In this document: positions 27,077-35,566 of the stretch, in pieces
How positions within the stretch are numbered: the stretch's first letter is position 1
How the letters are laid out: the number at the start of each line of letters is the position of its first letter
NCBI GenBank assembly: GCA_016721185.1
Contig: JADKIP010000011.1
Span: 230,001 to 273,064, forward strand
Length of the DNA: 43,064 bases
Reading direction: 5' to 3'
Origin: Candidatus Dechloromonas phosphorivorans
Lineage (GTDB): Bacteria; Pseudomonadota; Gammaproteobacteria; Burkholderiales; Rhodocyclaceae
Translations under genes and position numbers: made by a program
The notes under the pieces: model-generated
The model's input: only the letters and a program-made list of their open reading frames with translations
Told to the model about the DNA's origin: nothing
Databases searched by the model: none

Positions 27077-28573
27077 ATGAAAATCACCCCGCTCCCGTCG
27101 ACGCCGCTAGAAAAAAGCCTTTGCGCCCTGCTTTTCGGCGCGCTGCTGTCACTCGGCGCCCTGGCTGACGGCCTGCCGCCGAATGTCCTGAAGGCACTGA
27201 AAACGGCGCAGATTCCTGCCGCCAATGTCAGCGTTGTCGTGCAGCCGGTCGATGCCGCCACGCCGCTGGTCGCCCATAACGCTGCGCAGTCGATGAACCC
27301 GGCCTCGGTGATGAAGCTGGTCACCACTTATGCGGCGCTCGATCTGCTCGGCCCGGCCTTTACCTGGAAAACCGGGGCATGGATCGAGAATGCTGCGACC
27401 ACGGAAACAACGGCTGGCCCTAGGGTCAACGGCAATTTAAGCGGAAATTTGTATATCAAGGGCAGTGGCGATCCGCGCTTTGCCATCGAACATCTGTGGT
27501 CGCTGCTACGCCAGTTGCGGGTTCGCGGCATCCAGCACATTGCCGGCGACATCGTCCTCGACCGCACCGTTTTCAATGTCCCAAGCATCGACCCCGGCGC
27601 TTTCGACGACAAGCCGATGCGGCCTTACAACGTCGGCCCGGATGGGCTGCTCATCAACTTCCGCGCCCTGCGCTTCACGGTGCAGCCAGACAACGGCAAG
27701 CCGCGCCTGCTGATGGAAACGCCGAGCGAAGGGCTGCGCGTCGATAACCAGTTGCGCAGCGGCGACGGTGCTTGCGGTAGCAACTGGAAAGACCTGATCA
27801 ACATTCGGCTGATCCCGGACAACGGCGACAACCGGCTGGAGTTCACCGGCACTTACAGCGCGCTATGCGGCGAAAAAAGCTTGAATCTCTCGCCGCTGCC
27901 GGCTGACGGCCAGACGCAGGGCCTGATCCGGGCGCTGTGGAAAGAACTTGGCGGCACGCTGGCCGGCCAGGTGCGCAACGGTAATGTTGCCGTCGGCAGC
28001 CTGCTGATCGCCCAGCACGAATCCGCCCCCTTGGCCGATGCGGTGCGTGACATCAACAAATACAGCAACAACGTGATGGCCCGGCAGGTTTTCCTGACGC
28101 TCGGTAACGATAGTGCCCCGGCCACGGCCGAACGGGCAAGGCAACGCATCACCGACTGGCTGAACGGCCGCAACCTGCGCTTTGCCGAACTGGAACTGGA
28201 AAATGGTTCCGGCCTGTCGCGCCGCGAACGGATCAGCGCCGATAGCCTGAACCAGCTGTTGCTCGACGCCTGGAAAAATCCGGTGATGCCGGAATTCATC
28301 GCCAGCCTGCCGATTGTCGGCATCGACGGCACGATGAAAAAGCGCCTGAACGGCTCGGAGGCGACCGGCCGCGCCCATATCAAAACCGGCACGCTGGATG
28401 GCGTGAAGACGGCCGCCGGCTACGCGCTGGATGCTCAGGGGCGGCGCTATGCCGTCACTTTCCTGATCAACCACCACAAGTCGCAAGCTGGCAGCGCGGC
28501 GATTGATGCCCTGCTCGTCTGGGTCGCCCAACGCCGCGTTGGCGAGAAAATGCCGGCGCTGGAAAATGAGTGA
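27077..28573 (+). CDS. dacB: D-alanyl-D-alanine carboxypeptidase/endopeptidase (PBP4)
   Basis: 498 residues, exported (signal about 1-30, GALLSLGALA-DG). All penicillin-binding motifs of the PBP4/S13 family are present: SVMK at residues 77-80 in NPASVMKLVTTYAAL, SNN in YSNNVMARQ, and KTG in HIKTGTLDGVKTAAGY. It trims D-Ala from stem peptides and cleaves cross-links in the periplasm. ATG 27077 gives a proper signal peptide. An earlier in-frame ATG (27044) lies inside the terminator stem. No Shine-Dalgarno is possible between terminator and start, which is odd. The stop overlaps the next gene by 8 bases. Confidence 0.94.
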   Translation: MKITPLPSTPLEKSLCALLFGALLSLGALADGLPPNVLKALKTAQIPAANVSVVVQPVDAATPLVAHNAAQSMNPASVMKLVTTYAALDLLGPAFTWKTGAWIENAATTETTAGPRVNGNLSGNLYIKGSGDPRFAIEHLWSLLRQLRVRGIQHIAGDIVLDRTVFNVPSIDPGAFDDKPMRPYNVGPDGLLINFRALRFTVQPDNGKPRLLMETPSEGLRVDNQLRSGDGACGSNWKDLINIRLIPDNGDNRLEFTGTYSALCGEKSLNLSPLPADGQTQGLIRALWKELGGTLAGQVRNGNVAVGSLLIAQHESAPLADAVRDINKYSNNVMARQVFLTLGNDSAPATAERARQRITDWLNGRNLRFAELELENGSGLSRRERISADSLNQLLLDAWKNPVMPEFIASLPIVGIDGTMKKRLNGSEATGRAHIKTGTLDGVKTAAGYALDAQGRRYAVTFLINHHKSQAGSAAIDALLVWVAQRRVGEKMPALENE

Positions 28574-29251
28574 ATCCCGCGTATTCCCGGCGGCAATATT
28601 TAATCAGGCCGGCCTGAATCGACAGCACGTTTTCGCCATTGATGCACTGCCAGAAGCCGTCAGATCAACGCTGGGCGACACCGAAAACTTCCGCCAGCTG
28701 ATCCTGCTCGGGCACGGCGGCAAACGCCTTTGGGCGTGTGTTCAGGCTGCCGGCATGGCGGGCGAGAATCCGATCGACGATTACGTTGTCCAGACCGTGG
28801 CGCAGATTTTTGCCGACCATTTTGCCGACCAAAAATACCGCATCGTTTATCCCGGCGACAGCCCGGTCGGCCTGCAACAACTGGGCAAGTTGGCCGGCTG
28901 GCATCACCCGTCGCCTTTCATGGTCGGCATTGACGACGAATGGGGTAGCTGGTTTGCCTACCGCGCCGTCGTTCTGGCAGACACTGATTTTTTGCCTTTT
29001 TTGCCGGTGGACCGCAGGCATCCGTGTTCGAGCTGCGCTGAACAGCCCTGCATTTCAGCCTGCCCGGCCCGCAGCCTTGCAATCGGGGTTTTGCGCTGGA
29101 TAAATGCATCGCCTACCGCCAACAGGACGGCTCGGCCTGTCAATTCACCTGCCTCGCCCGCAGCGCTTGCCCGGTGGGCAGCGAACATCGATACAGTGAA
29201 GCGCAATTGCGCCACACCTACGGTATCTCGCTACGCATGATCCGGCGCTGA
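28566..29251 (+). CDS. [4Fe-4S] ferredoxin-type protein, one-base frameshift
   Basis: The frame from ATG 28566 reads well to CPARSLAIG and then goes out of frame. The real C-terminus is in another frame (FALDKCIAYRQQDGSACQF, later TCLARSACPVG, ending SLRMIRR at the TGA 29249-29251). One base is missing in the GGGGTTTT run near 29090. Restored, the protein has about 228 residues. Cysteines in HPCSSCAEQPCISACPA plus DKC, SAC, TC and SACP downstream suit one or two iron-sulfur clusters, as in epoxyqueuosine-reductase-like or ferredoxin proteins. No queuosine gene name is justified. It overlaps dacB by 8 bases and is probably in its operon. Confidence 0.75.
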
Positions 29252-29286
29252 TCGCGCCGGAATGACCAAACGAACCAAACAGCGCC

Positions 29287-29694
29287 CTAAATACTCAGCG
29301 GCCGCTCGCCAAACAACGCGACCCAGCCGCGAATAACGCGGTAGCCGACCCACAAACCGAGTAGCGCAATCAGTATCCAGGCGATGGGGATGCCGATGAT
29401 GGTAATGATCAGCGCGCCATAAACCACCAGCCAGAGCAGCGTGAACCAGAAGGTGCGGATCTGCCAGCGGAAGTGACTTTCCAGCCAGGTGCCATTGACA
29501 TCGCCACGCTTCAGGTAATTGAGCAGAACGGCACAAAGCGAGGGCAAGCCAAAGACAAAACCGCCGGCAACGGTCGCCGCCGAGGTAATGCCGACGAAAA
29601 TGGCGATGGCGTGCAGGCCGTAGATGAAGTGCGTCAAATGGATCAGTGAGACGCGTACGCCATTCACTTCGGTGACCGGAACGGGTTCTTGCAT
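29287..29694 (-). CDS. DUF4870-type membrane protein
   Basis: 135 residues with about three membrane helices: FIYGLHAIAIFVGIT, FWFTLLWLVVYGALIITIIG and WILIALLGLWVGYRVIRGW. The segment YLKRGDVNGTWLESHFRWQI between them is typical of small DUF4870-like proteins. Start ATG 29694 has AGGAG upstream, inside the end of the acetyltransferase gene three bases before. Function is unknown. Confidence 0.8.
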   Translation of the reverse strand: MQEPVPVTEVNGVRVSLIHLTHFIYGLHAIAIFVGITSAATVAGGFVFGLPSLCAVLLNYLKRGDVNGTWLESHFRWQIRTFWFTLLWLVVYGALIITIIGIPIAWILIALLGLWVGYRVIRGWVALFGERPLSI

Positions 29695-29697
29695 GAA

Positions 29698-30195
29698 TTA
29701 AATCTCCTGAAGGTATTTCTGCATCAGCAAAGCATGACCCGCGGCCGGGTCGAGAACGTAGGGTTCAAACCCGGCGCGCTGATATGACCGCATGGCCGGG
29801 ATATTGTTCGAGAGGATTTCCAGCGTCAGTTTGCAGCAGCCGAGTTGTCCGGCCCGATTTTCTGCCCACTGTAACAGCGCCTGGGCGATACCTTGACCGC
29901 GCACATCGGCATGAACGACCACATCGTGAATATTGAGCAGCGGTTTGGCGGCAAAAGTGGAGAAGCCGGCAAAGCAGTTGATCAGGCCAACCGGCTTTTC
30001 GCCCAAAAAAGCCAGTGCACCGTGGAATGTCGGCAGGGTTTTCAACTGTTCGACCAAGTGGGCCTTGGCGTAAGTGGAAAGCCCTTCGCCACCGCCCATT
30101 GGGTCACGGGCGTAGTGTTCGAGCAAGTCGATGAAGGCCAGTGCGTGCTGCGGCGAGGCCAGATCGGTCGGGCGAATAGCAAGCGGAGAAGTCAT
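29698..30195 (-). CDS. GNAT family N-acetyltransferase
   Basis: About 165 residues from ATG 30195; a GTG at 30207 is also possible. The acetyl-CoA binding motif is VVVHADVRGQGIAQALLQWA. LTLEILSNNIPAMRSYQRAGF forms the usual C-terminal half. It transfers acetyl from acetyl-CoA to an unknown amine or amino-acid substrate. It sits directly after the cbpB terminator and is followed by the DUF4870 gene with a 3-bp gap. Confidence 0.88.
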   Translation of the reverse strand: MTSPLAIRPTDLASPQHALAFIDLLEHYARDPMGGGEGLSTYAKAHLVEQLKTLPTFHGALAFLGEKPVGLINCFAGFSTFAAKPLLNIHDVVVHADVRGQGIAQALLQWAENRAGQLGCCKLTLEILSNNIPAMRSYQRAGFEPYVLDPAAGHALLMQKYLQEI

Positions 30196-30212
30196 CAACA
30201 GCGGCACCAGAG

Positions 30213-30250
30213 AAAAACGGGGAGTGCGCCATGTTAAAGCGCCCTCCCCG
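30213..30250 (-). terminator. Terminator of the cbpAB operon
   Basis: On the minus strand CGGGGAGGGCGC (30239-30250) pairs with GCGCACTCCCCG (30218-30229), with one mismatch, followed by TTTTT. It starts 6 bases after the cbpB stop. Confidence 0.8.
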
Positions 30251-30256
30251 CTTGGC

Positions 30257-31629
30257 TCAACTCATTGCGAAAACGGTGTCTGTTCCCTCGTCCCAGCCAT
30301 CCCACAGATAGTCGTCGGCCTTGCCGTCGGCGATCAGGCGCAGGGCGTAATTGACCTGTTCCTTGTAGAAATCGCAGAAGGCGCCGATCTTGTCCATGCC
30401 GCCGTTCATCTCGAAGGCTTCGGCCGGGCACGGTGAGCCGCAGAAATGACGAATCGCGCAGTCGCTGCACGGGCTGAACTGGTCGACATCGCGCGTCGTC
30501 ACCTCGCGGAAAGCGGCTGAATCCAGCGCCGCCTCGACCCCGCCGGTGAGCAGACTGCCACCATTGAAGCGCGGCAGGCCGATGAACTCGCTGCACGGGT
30601 AGAGGCTGCCATCGGCGGCCAGCGCGAAGAAGGCGCGACCGCCGCCGCAGGGCGAGATGTCGCACATCAGCACGGCGCCGTCGGCGCCAAAATACCGATC
30701 AGGATATTGGCGAAATTGGCCACCATCAGCTTGCGCCCGGTTTCCTGATAAAGCTCGTAGGTCCGGTCGAGGGCGGTGAATAAAGCGGTCGCCATATCGC
30801 CATCGGCCGGCTTGACGCCACGCGCCCCGGACAAGGTGCAACGCACGGTGTTGAGCATGCAGGTCGGCACCTCATGGGCGTGGAAGAGTTCGACCATGCG
30901 TGTCAGATAGGGCAGGTTCTCGGTTGTGCACGTCGTGATGACGCTCCACGAGCCGTAGCCGCGCAGCTTTTCCATCGAGCGCAGCACCTTGTCGTGCACG
31001 CTCTTGCCGCCCCAGGTACGCCGGGTGGCATCGGTAATACCGGCCACCGGGCCATCGAGCGAGAGGCCGATACTGACATTGCGCGAGGTCAGGAAATCGA
31101 GCGCCTTATCATCGAGCAGCGTGCCGTTGGTCTGCAGGCCGAAGACGAAATCGTCGGCGAAGGCGTCGATGGCTTCGAAGACGGCCGGTGCATTCATCAA
31201 GGGCTCAGCGCCGTGGAAAATGGCGCGCGGCTTGCGATCGGCCGGCATCACCGAACGGAAGTAGTCGCGCAGCTTGCCAAGCGAGGCGAGCAAGGTTTCG
31301 ACCGGCATGTGGCTGCCGCCGCTGCGCTGGGTGTCGGGCAGATAGCAATAGGTGCAGTTGAGATTGCAGCGTTCGGTCGGGTTGAGATAGACGCCGGAAG
31401 GCTTCAGGCCGAAACGCAAGGCGTGCAGTTCCTGCTCGAACTGCCCCGCCTTGGCGCCGTAGGCGGCGAGCAAGGCCGGGTCACGGTTGGCTTCATGGAC
31501 GCGGGTTTTATCGACCAGCGCCCAGAAGGCGGTTTGCGGATCGGTCACCGCGGCATAGACCGGGTGACCGATATCGACCGGCCGGAAAAGCGTGCCGCTG
31601 GCAGCACGCTCGGCAAAGACTGCGTTCAT
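30257..31629 (-). CDS. cbpB: Radical SAM/SPASM peptide maturase (CbpB-like), one-base frameshift
   Basis: About 457 residues when one missing base near 30695 is restored (between ANILIG and YFGADGAVLMCD, in a GGTATTTT context). The N-terminal part has the radical SAM cluster motif C88-x3-C92-x2-C95 in NPTERCNLNCTYCYLP. Next come GAEPLMN and GLSLDGP of the TIM barrel. The C-terminal SPASM region has SPCGGG, GSLYPCSEF, CSDCAIRHFCGSPC and FCDFYKEQ, enough cysteines for two auxiliary [4Fe-4S] clusters, as in anaerobic sulfatase maturases and peptide-modifying enzymes. No sulfatase is nearby. The ATG overlaps the stop of the 51-residue peptide gene, so the peptide is the probable substrate. NCBI product names I recall for this pair are CbpA and CbpB. 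Confidence 0.88.
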
Positions 31630-31781
31630 TTGGCCGCTTTCCGGTCCATCAGCACGTAGTGCGAGAGGCCAATGCCGTCCGGATTACAGCTCTTGCGTAT
31701 GGCAATGGTCGGGGCAACAGGCTGCACTTGCGCTGCGGTTGCGGGCTGGGTTTGATTGCTTGGGCTAACGATTTGGGACAT
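31626..31781 (-). CDS. cbpA: Modified-peptide precursor (CbpA-like), 51 residues
   Basis: ATG 31781 has a strong Shine-Dalgarno (GAGGAG). Residues 1-25 are Gln/Pro/Ala/Thr-rich and look like a leader (SPSNQTQPATAAQVQPVAP). Residues 26-51 form the likely core and C-terminus, with a single cysteine in IAIRKSCNPDGIGLSHYVLM followed by DRKAAK. The stop overlaps the maturase start (ATGA). There is no transporter, protease or immunity gene beside it. A cobalamin riboswitch and attenuator sit 20-260 bp upstream. The modification and role are unknown. Confidence 0.85.
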   Translation of the reverse strand: MSQIVSPSNQTQPATAAQVQPVAPTIAIRKSCNPDGIGLSHYVLMDRKAAK

Positions 31782-31801
31782 TTTCCACTCCTCGGGAAGA
31801 C

Positions 31802-31860
31802 AAAAAACAAAAAGGGCCCCGGCTGACAGCACGCTTCTCGCATGCGCTCAGCCGGAGCCC
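31802..31860 (-). terminator. Riboswitch-controlled terminator upstream of cbpA
   Basis: On the minus strand GGGCTCCGGCTGA pairs with TCAGCCGGGGCCC (13 positions, one mismatch), followed by TTTTTGTTTTTTG. It lies between the cobalamin aptamer and the cbpA ribosome site, so it is the expression platform: when formed it stops transcription before cbpA. Confidence 0.85.
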
Positions 31861-31878
31861 TTGCCTTGGCTCCAGTCA

Positions 31879-32038
31879 GGAATCGAATCGTCTTCTGGCT
31901 TCCGGATCAGCCGAAGCGCTGCGCCTTCCCTGCGAGGTAAACCTCACAAGTGGCTGGTCTGGCGACCATGCAGTCTTCGTCCCCGGTTACAGCGGCGGGC
32001 CCGCCACGGATTCGCACCGTGTTCCGTATTTCGATTCC
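31879..32038 (-). ncRNA. Cobalamin riboswitch (aptamer)
   Basis: The minus strand has the conserved cobalamin order: GGAACACGGTGCGAATCCG, GGGCCCGCCGCTGTAACC, then GGGGACGAAG, AGCCACTTGTGAGG, GGGAAGGC, GCTGATCCGGAAGCCAGAAG. The outer P1 stem is visible: GGAATCGAA (32030-32038) pairs with TTCGATTCC (31879-31887). It controls cbpA-cbpB, not a transporter or B12 synthesis gene. Binding of adenosyl- or methylcobalamin usually turns such genes off. Confidence 0.93.
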
Positions 32039-32051
32039 AACAGGAGGGCGG

Positions 32052-32081
32052 ATTCTCTCAAGGCGCCGAGGAAACGGTCAA
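32052..32081 (-). promoter_or_regulatory. Possible promoter of the cbpAB riboswitch transcript
   Basis: TTGACC (32076-32081), an 18-base spacer and GAGAAT (32052-32057) on the minus strand, between the ubiD stop and the aptamer. The -10 is weak (4 of 6). Read-through from ubiD is the alternative. Confidence 0.4.
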
Positions 32082-32087
32082 GCCGTC

Positions 32088-33563
32088 CTAAAGGCCTAGT
32101 TCCTGCCACATGGCATCAACACGTTTCTTGACACCATCATCCATCGCAATCGGCGTGCCCCACTCGCGGCTGGTTTCACCCGGCCACTTGTTGGTCGCAT
32201 CCAGCCCCATCTTGGAACCGAGGCCCGCGACCGGGCTGGCGAAATCGAGGTAATCGATCGGCGTGTTATCGACCAGCGTCGTGTCGCGCGTCGCGTCCAT
32301 CCGCGTCGTCATCGCCCAGATCACTTCCTTCCAGTCGCGGATGTCGATGTCGTCGTCGACCACGATGATGGTCTTGGTGTACATGAACTGGCGCAGGAAG
32401 CTCCAGATGCCGAACATGATCCGCTTGGCGTGGCCGGGGTACTGTTTCTTGATGCTGACGATGGCCATCCGGTACGAACAGCCTTCCGGCGGCAGGTAGA
32501 AATCAACGATTTCCGGATACTGCTTCTGCAGCAACGGTACGAAGACCTCGTTCAGCGCGACGCCGAGAATCGCCGGCTCATCCGGCGGCTTGCCGGTGTA
32601 GGTACTGTGGTAAATCGGATTTTTACGCATCGTGATGCGGTCGACCGTGAAAACCGGGAATTTTGCCTGCTCGTTGTAGTAGCCGGTGTGGTCGCCATAC
32701 GGGCCTTCCAACGCCATTTCATCGGGATGAATGACCCCTTCCAGCACGATTTCAGCCGAAGCCGGCACTTGCAAAGCCGAGCCGATGCATTTGATCAACT
32801 CGGTCTTGCCACCACGCAGCAGGCCGGCGAACTGGTATTCGGACAGCGAATCGGGCACCGGCGTCACGGCGCCAAGAATGGTCGCCGGATCGCAGCCGAG
32901 CACGACCGCCACCGGGAAAGGCTGGCCGGGATTGGCCAGCTGGTGATCGCGAAAATCCAGCGCCCCACCGCGATGAGCCAGCCAGCGCATGATCACCTTG
33001 TTCGGCCCCAACACCTGCTGGCGGTAGATGCCGAGATTCTGCCGGTTCTTGTGCGGCCCCTTGGTGACGACCAGGCCCCAGGTAATCAGCGGCGCGACGT
33101 CGCCCGGCCAGCAATGCTGGATCGGCAGGCGCGACAGATCGACATCCTTGCCTTCCCAGACGATGTCCTGACAGGGCGCGCTCGACACCGTTTTCGGCGC
33201 CATGTTGAGCACTTGCTTCAAAATCGGCAGCTTGTCCCAGGCGTCCTTTAAGCCTTTTGGCGGCTCCGGCTCCTTCAGGTAAGCGAGCAATTTGCCGACT
33301 TCACGCAACGCCTGCACCGATTCTTCACCCATCCCGAGCGCCACCCGTTTCGGCGTGCCGAACAGGTTGGCGAGCACGGGAATGGTGTGACGAGTCTGGC
33401 CGGTTTTGGGCTTCTCGAACAAGATGGCCGGGCCTTCGGCGCGCAGCACGCGGTCACAGATTTCGGTCATTTCGAGGTGCGTATCGACCTCGACGCTCAC
33501 ACGCTTCAGTTCGCCGGTCTTTTCAAGTTGCGACATGAAGTCGCGTAGATCATGGTATTTCAT
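32088..33563 (-). CDS. ubiD: 4-hydroxy-3-polyprenylbenzoate decarboxylase UbiD
   Basis: 491 residues, intact. UbiD removes the carboxyl group of the prenylated ubiquinone precursor using prenylated FMN made by UbiX. Family segments include MKYHDLRDFMSQLE at the start, ITWGLVVTKGPHKNRQNLGI, LAHRGGALD, DEMALEGPYGDHTGYYN and DDDIDIRDWKEVIWAM. Length fits E. coli UbiD (about 497). ubiA lies upstream on the same strand beyond a PilZ-type gene, so ubiquinone genes cluster here. It is the last fully clean gene before the error-rich right end. Confidence 0.97.
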   Translation of the reverse strand: MKYHDLRDFMSQLEKTGELKRVSVEVDTHLEMTEICDRVLRAEGPAILFEKPKTGQTRHTIPVLANLFGTPKRVALGMGEESVQALREVGKLLAYLKEPEPPKGLKDAWDKLPILKQVLNMAPKTVSSAPCQDIVWEGKDVDLSRLPIQHCWPGDVAPLITWGLVVTKGPHKNRQNLGIYRQQVLGPNKVIMRWLAHRGGALDFRDHQLANPGQPFPVAVVLGCDPATILGAVTPVPDSLSEYQFAGLLRGGKTELIKCIGSALQVPASAEIVLEGVIHPDEMALEGPYGDHTGYYNEQAKFPVFTVDRITMRKNPIYHSTYTGKPPDEPAILGVALNEVFVPLLQKQYPEIVDFYLPPEGCSYRMAIVSIKKQYPGHAKRIMFGIWSFLRQFMYTKTIIVVDDDIDIRDWKEVIWAMTTRMDATRDTTLVDNTPIDYLDFASPVAGLGSKMGLDATNKWPGETSREWGTPIAMDDGVKKRVDAMWQELGL

Positions 33564-33599
33564 GGGGTCAAGTTAAAGACGCTATCGAGCTGGCGGTCA

Positions 33600-34466
33600 T
33601 CAGTGTATTTCGCCCACTATCTTCTGATAAACAAAGGCAGCGAGCGCCAACGACATGCCTTGCTCGGCATCAACAAACTTGATGCCGTGAACATCGGCAT
33701 GGCCGGATCGGTCTGATCCTCGGTCGATCATACAAATAATGCTGTCAAAAACGATGTATGACTGCATCGTCATGCACCAAAATCTTGAATTTGACATTAA
33801 TCATATCGCCCTTGGCGCCAAGCTGCGTTTTTGCCCCGCAGTGGCGCGCCCCCGTGCTCAAATTAACGATTCTTCCTGCACCTCAACGCCGTTCGCCTTC
33901 CGCGCCCATCAAAACAGCCGTAATCAACTCAACGTCAATCCGTGAATCCTTACGAATTTCCAGGCCACGCACCTCGCGCGGGTAAGACAGGTGCATGCGG
34001 AAACGGGACGCTGGTCTGTCTGGCAACGACGCTGGTGAAGGCATAAGCGTTCTGGCCGGAAAAGAAACGGATGATGAAAGACTGCCCCTCCTTGACGCAT
34101 GACCAGTTCCCGTCGCTTCCGGCAGCGTAACAATCAAGCCGCGATTTTGAGATATCCGATCAACTTGACAACCAGGCGCGGCGCATCCGCGGAGCTCTGC
34201 ATCTGCAAAGCACTGCCGACCCGGATTTTAGAGGCATCAATGGTGGTGATCGTCTCGCGAGAAGGCGGCACGCCACTGGCGACAGGCTGCTCCGAGGGCG
34301 TCGCGCGCTCGCGCAGGTTGCGGTACAAGCCCCGCTCAATCAAGCATTTCGGATTGACGGATGTTTTCGATAACGTAGCCACGCTCGAGCAACAGCACGC
34401 GATTGCCATCGTAAAGCGGGTGAGGCAGCGGGCAATCTGGACTTCATTTCAACATCACTGGAGGCC
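33600..34466 (-). pseudogene. PilZ/YcgR-like flagellar brake protein, several frameshifts
   Basis: Read across frames on the minus strand, one protein of about 289 residues appears. The N-terminal part has LPHPLYDGNRVLLLERGYVI and IRQSEM. A YcgR-N-type domain follows (IRVGSALQMQSSADAPRLVV, then KLIGYL and MIVTLPEATG, and LSYPREVRGLEIRKDSRIDV). A PilZ domain follows, with NLST plus ARHCGAKTQLGAKGDMINVK, and the end is GMSLALAAFVYQKIVGEIH. The RKDSR and NLST-type segments match the cyclic di-GMP binding RxxxR and (D/N)xSxxG motifs. At least four indels break it as written. It would slow flagella or act in c-di-GMP output, which fits the nearby cyclase and chemoreceptor genes. Confidence 0.75.
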
Positions 34467-34583
34467 AACCTTGATGAATTCACTTTTGCTTATCGATGGC
34501 CACCGGACTAGGATCTCCGGTGTTTAATGATCGGCCTGCACCTGTGTCTCCCATGGCAACGCAGCCATCAAGACCCATCGATT

Positions 34584-35470
34584 TCACCCGGCCAGCATCC
34601 CGGCAAGACCATAGTCGAGCACGATCCCGACAAAATCGCCAACCCGACATAATTATTGTGCAAAACGCCTTAAGCAGGCCATCCGCTCACGCTGCCGAAT
34701 CCAGACAAAGTGCATGCCCATGATTTCCGCCGCGACGATCAGGCTGATGTAAAACGCCCAGCCCAGCTGCAGGCGGTAGCCGACCCAGCCGAGGATGCCG
34801 AGCGTCGCCGCGTAGCAAAGCATCACCTCCAGCACATTGAAACGCCCGAAGGTAATGGCTGAAGTCTTGATACCGATTTTCAGGTCATCTTCGCGGTCGA
34901 CCATGGCATATTCGGTATCGTAGGCCACCGCCCAGAAGACGTTGGCCAGCAGCAGCAACCAAGCTTCAAGTGGCACGCTGTGCAGATGCGCGGCGCAAGC
35001 CATCGGAATGCCGAAGCCAAAGGCGACGCCCCAGGTAAGCCTGCGGAATAGCGAGAAAACGTTGGGTGAATGGATAGCTCGCCGCGAGGAAAATAGCCGG
35101 CACCGAGAGCCAGATCACCAAGGTATTGCCGAGCATAAGCACCAGGCACAAAGCGGCCAGCGAAAGGCCAGCGAAGAGAGCGAGCGCTTCCTTCGTGGTC
35201 ACTTTGCCGGCCGTCAGCGGGCGCTCTTTGGTCCGTTCGACATGGCAGTCAAAATCACGATCGGCGTAGTCATTGATGACACAACCGGCCGAACGCATCA
35301 GCACGGTACCGAGGATGAAAACCCAGAGCACGGTCCAGTCCGGCTTGCCGTTTGACGACAGCCAAGGCCCATAAGGTCAGCCAGAGCAGCAGCAGAATGC
35401 CGATCGGCTTATCAAGGCGCATCAGCCTTTCGCAGAGATCGAGTTTTTCTTTGAGGGCGGGCCAGTTCAT
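34584..35470 (-). pseudogene. ubiA: 4-hydroxybenzoate octaprenyltransferase UbiA, several frameshifts
   Basis: Membrane prenyltransferase that attaches the polyprenyl tail to 4-hydroxybenzoate, the step before UbiD. Segments in three frames join into a normal protein of about 295 residues: MNWPALKEKLDLCERLMRLD and KPIGILLLLWLTLWAL; the first Asp-rich motif in CVINDYADRDFDCHVERTKE; LAIPQAYLG; the second Asp-rich site in AYDTEYAMVDREDDLKIGIK; and a C-terminus NNYVGLAI ending at TGA 34584. I count at least five indels (a two-base loss near 35355, an extra G near 35033, and losses near 34664, 34656 and 34630). ubiA is normally essential for respiration, so sequence error is the likely cause. Confidence 0.9.
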
Positions 35471-35566
35471 GCGGCGATTTTACGCTTGGCAATACGGGGC
35501 TGCCACCGAGCCAGCAAGCGCGACGGAAGACTGCAAGCACCCAGGCATCTCCAAGCTGGCACTTGA

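Noticed and set aside
28566..29251. Epoxyqueuosine reductase (queG)
   Set aside because: The protein is about 228 residues, much shorter than QueG, and only the iron-sulfur part is comparable.
30257..31629. Anaerobic sulfatase-maturating enzyme as the name for the radical SAM gene
   Set aside because: The domain plan fits, but no sulfatase is nearby and a small peptide gene overlaps its start under the same riboswitch, so a peptide maturase is the better call.
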